A stretch of DNA of 5,084 nt. Origin: an uncultured Ruminococcus sp. (GTDB taxonomy: Bacteria; Bacillota; Clostridia; Oscillospirales; Ruminococcaceae). Under the pieces are notes generated by a model. The model was not told the DNA's origin and searched no databases. It saw only the letters and a program-made list of their open reading frames with translations. Position 1 is the stretch's first letter; each line of letters begins with the position of its first letter. The position numbers were made by a program, and so were the translations under genes. Positions 5,056 through 5,084 of the stretch are shown here, piece after piece. The DNA lies in the NCBI GenBank assembly GCA_945876155.1, contig CAMCMW010000157.1, positions 1-5,084 on the forward strand, read 5' to 3'.

Positions 5056-5084
5056 TCCACCGTAATGTTTTAAGGTTTCTGCTG

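Overview
The window looks like chromosomal DNA from a low-to-moderate-GC, endospore-capable Firmicute, most likely a Ruminococcus-like member of the Oscillospiraceae. The reasons are a GH25 muramidase with a lysine/threonine-rich linker of the type common in ruminococcal secreted proteins, a Bacillus/Clostridia-type dipicolinate synthase pair (dpaA-dpaB), an anaerobe's pyruvate formate-lyase activase, and G-rich Shine-Dalgarno sites. The taxon is inferred from family resemblance recalled by eye; no search was run.

Left part, plus strand (1-2287): the 3' portion of a secreted GH25 cell-wall hydrolase runs in from beyond the left edge and ends in a rho-independent terminator. It is followed at once by a roughly 137-bp palindromic, MITE-like element. 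Two tandem paralogous genes come next. Each encodes an N-terminal CxxC...CxxC zinc ribbon, one transmembrane helix and a charged extracytoplasmic domain. A perfect 11-bp stem-loop with a poor T-tract lies between them.

Right part, minus strand (2324-4974): reading right to left, there is a small three-helix membrane protein (DUF3784-like), then pflA 13 nt downstream with its ribosome-binding site overlapping the upstream stop codon, then a pflA terminator. Next comes a sporulation operon, dpaA and dpaB, overlapping by 8 bp. It is preceded by a sequence that fits the sigma-K (late mother-cell) promoter consensus exactly. The operon converges on the zinc-ribbon genes, and one hairpin at about 2295-2324 probably terminates both strands.

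The clearest biology is a compact late-sporulation DPA synthase operon next to an anaerobic glycyl-radical activase operon. The least explained parts are the paired zinc-ribbon membrane proteins and the palindromic element. I see no CRISPR array, tRNA or rRNA gene, prophage or defence system, and nothing that clearly forms a wholly new multi-gene system.
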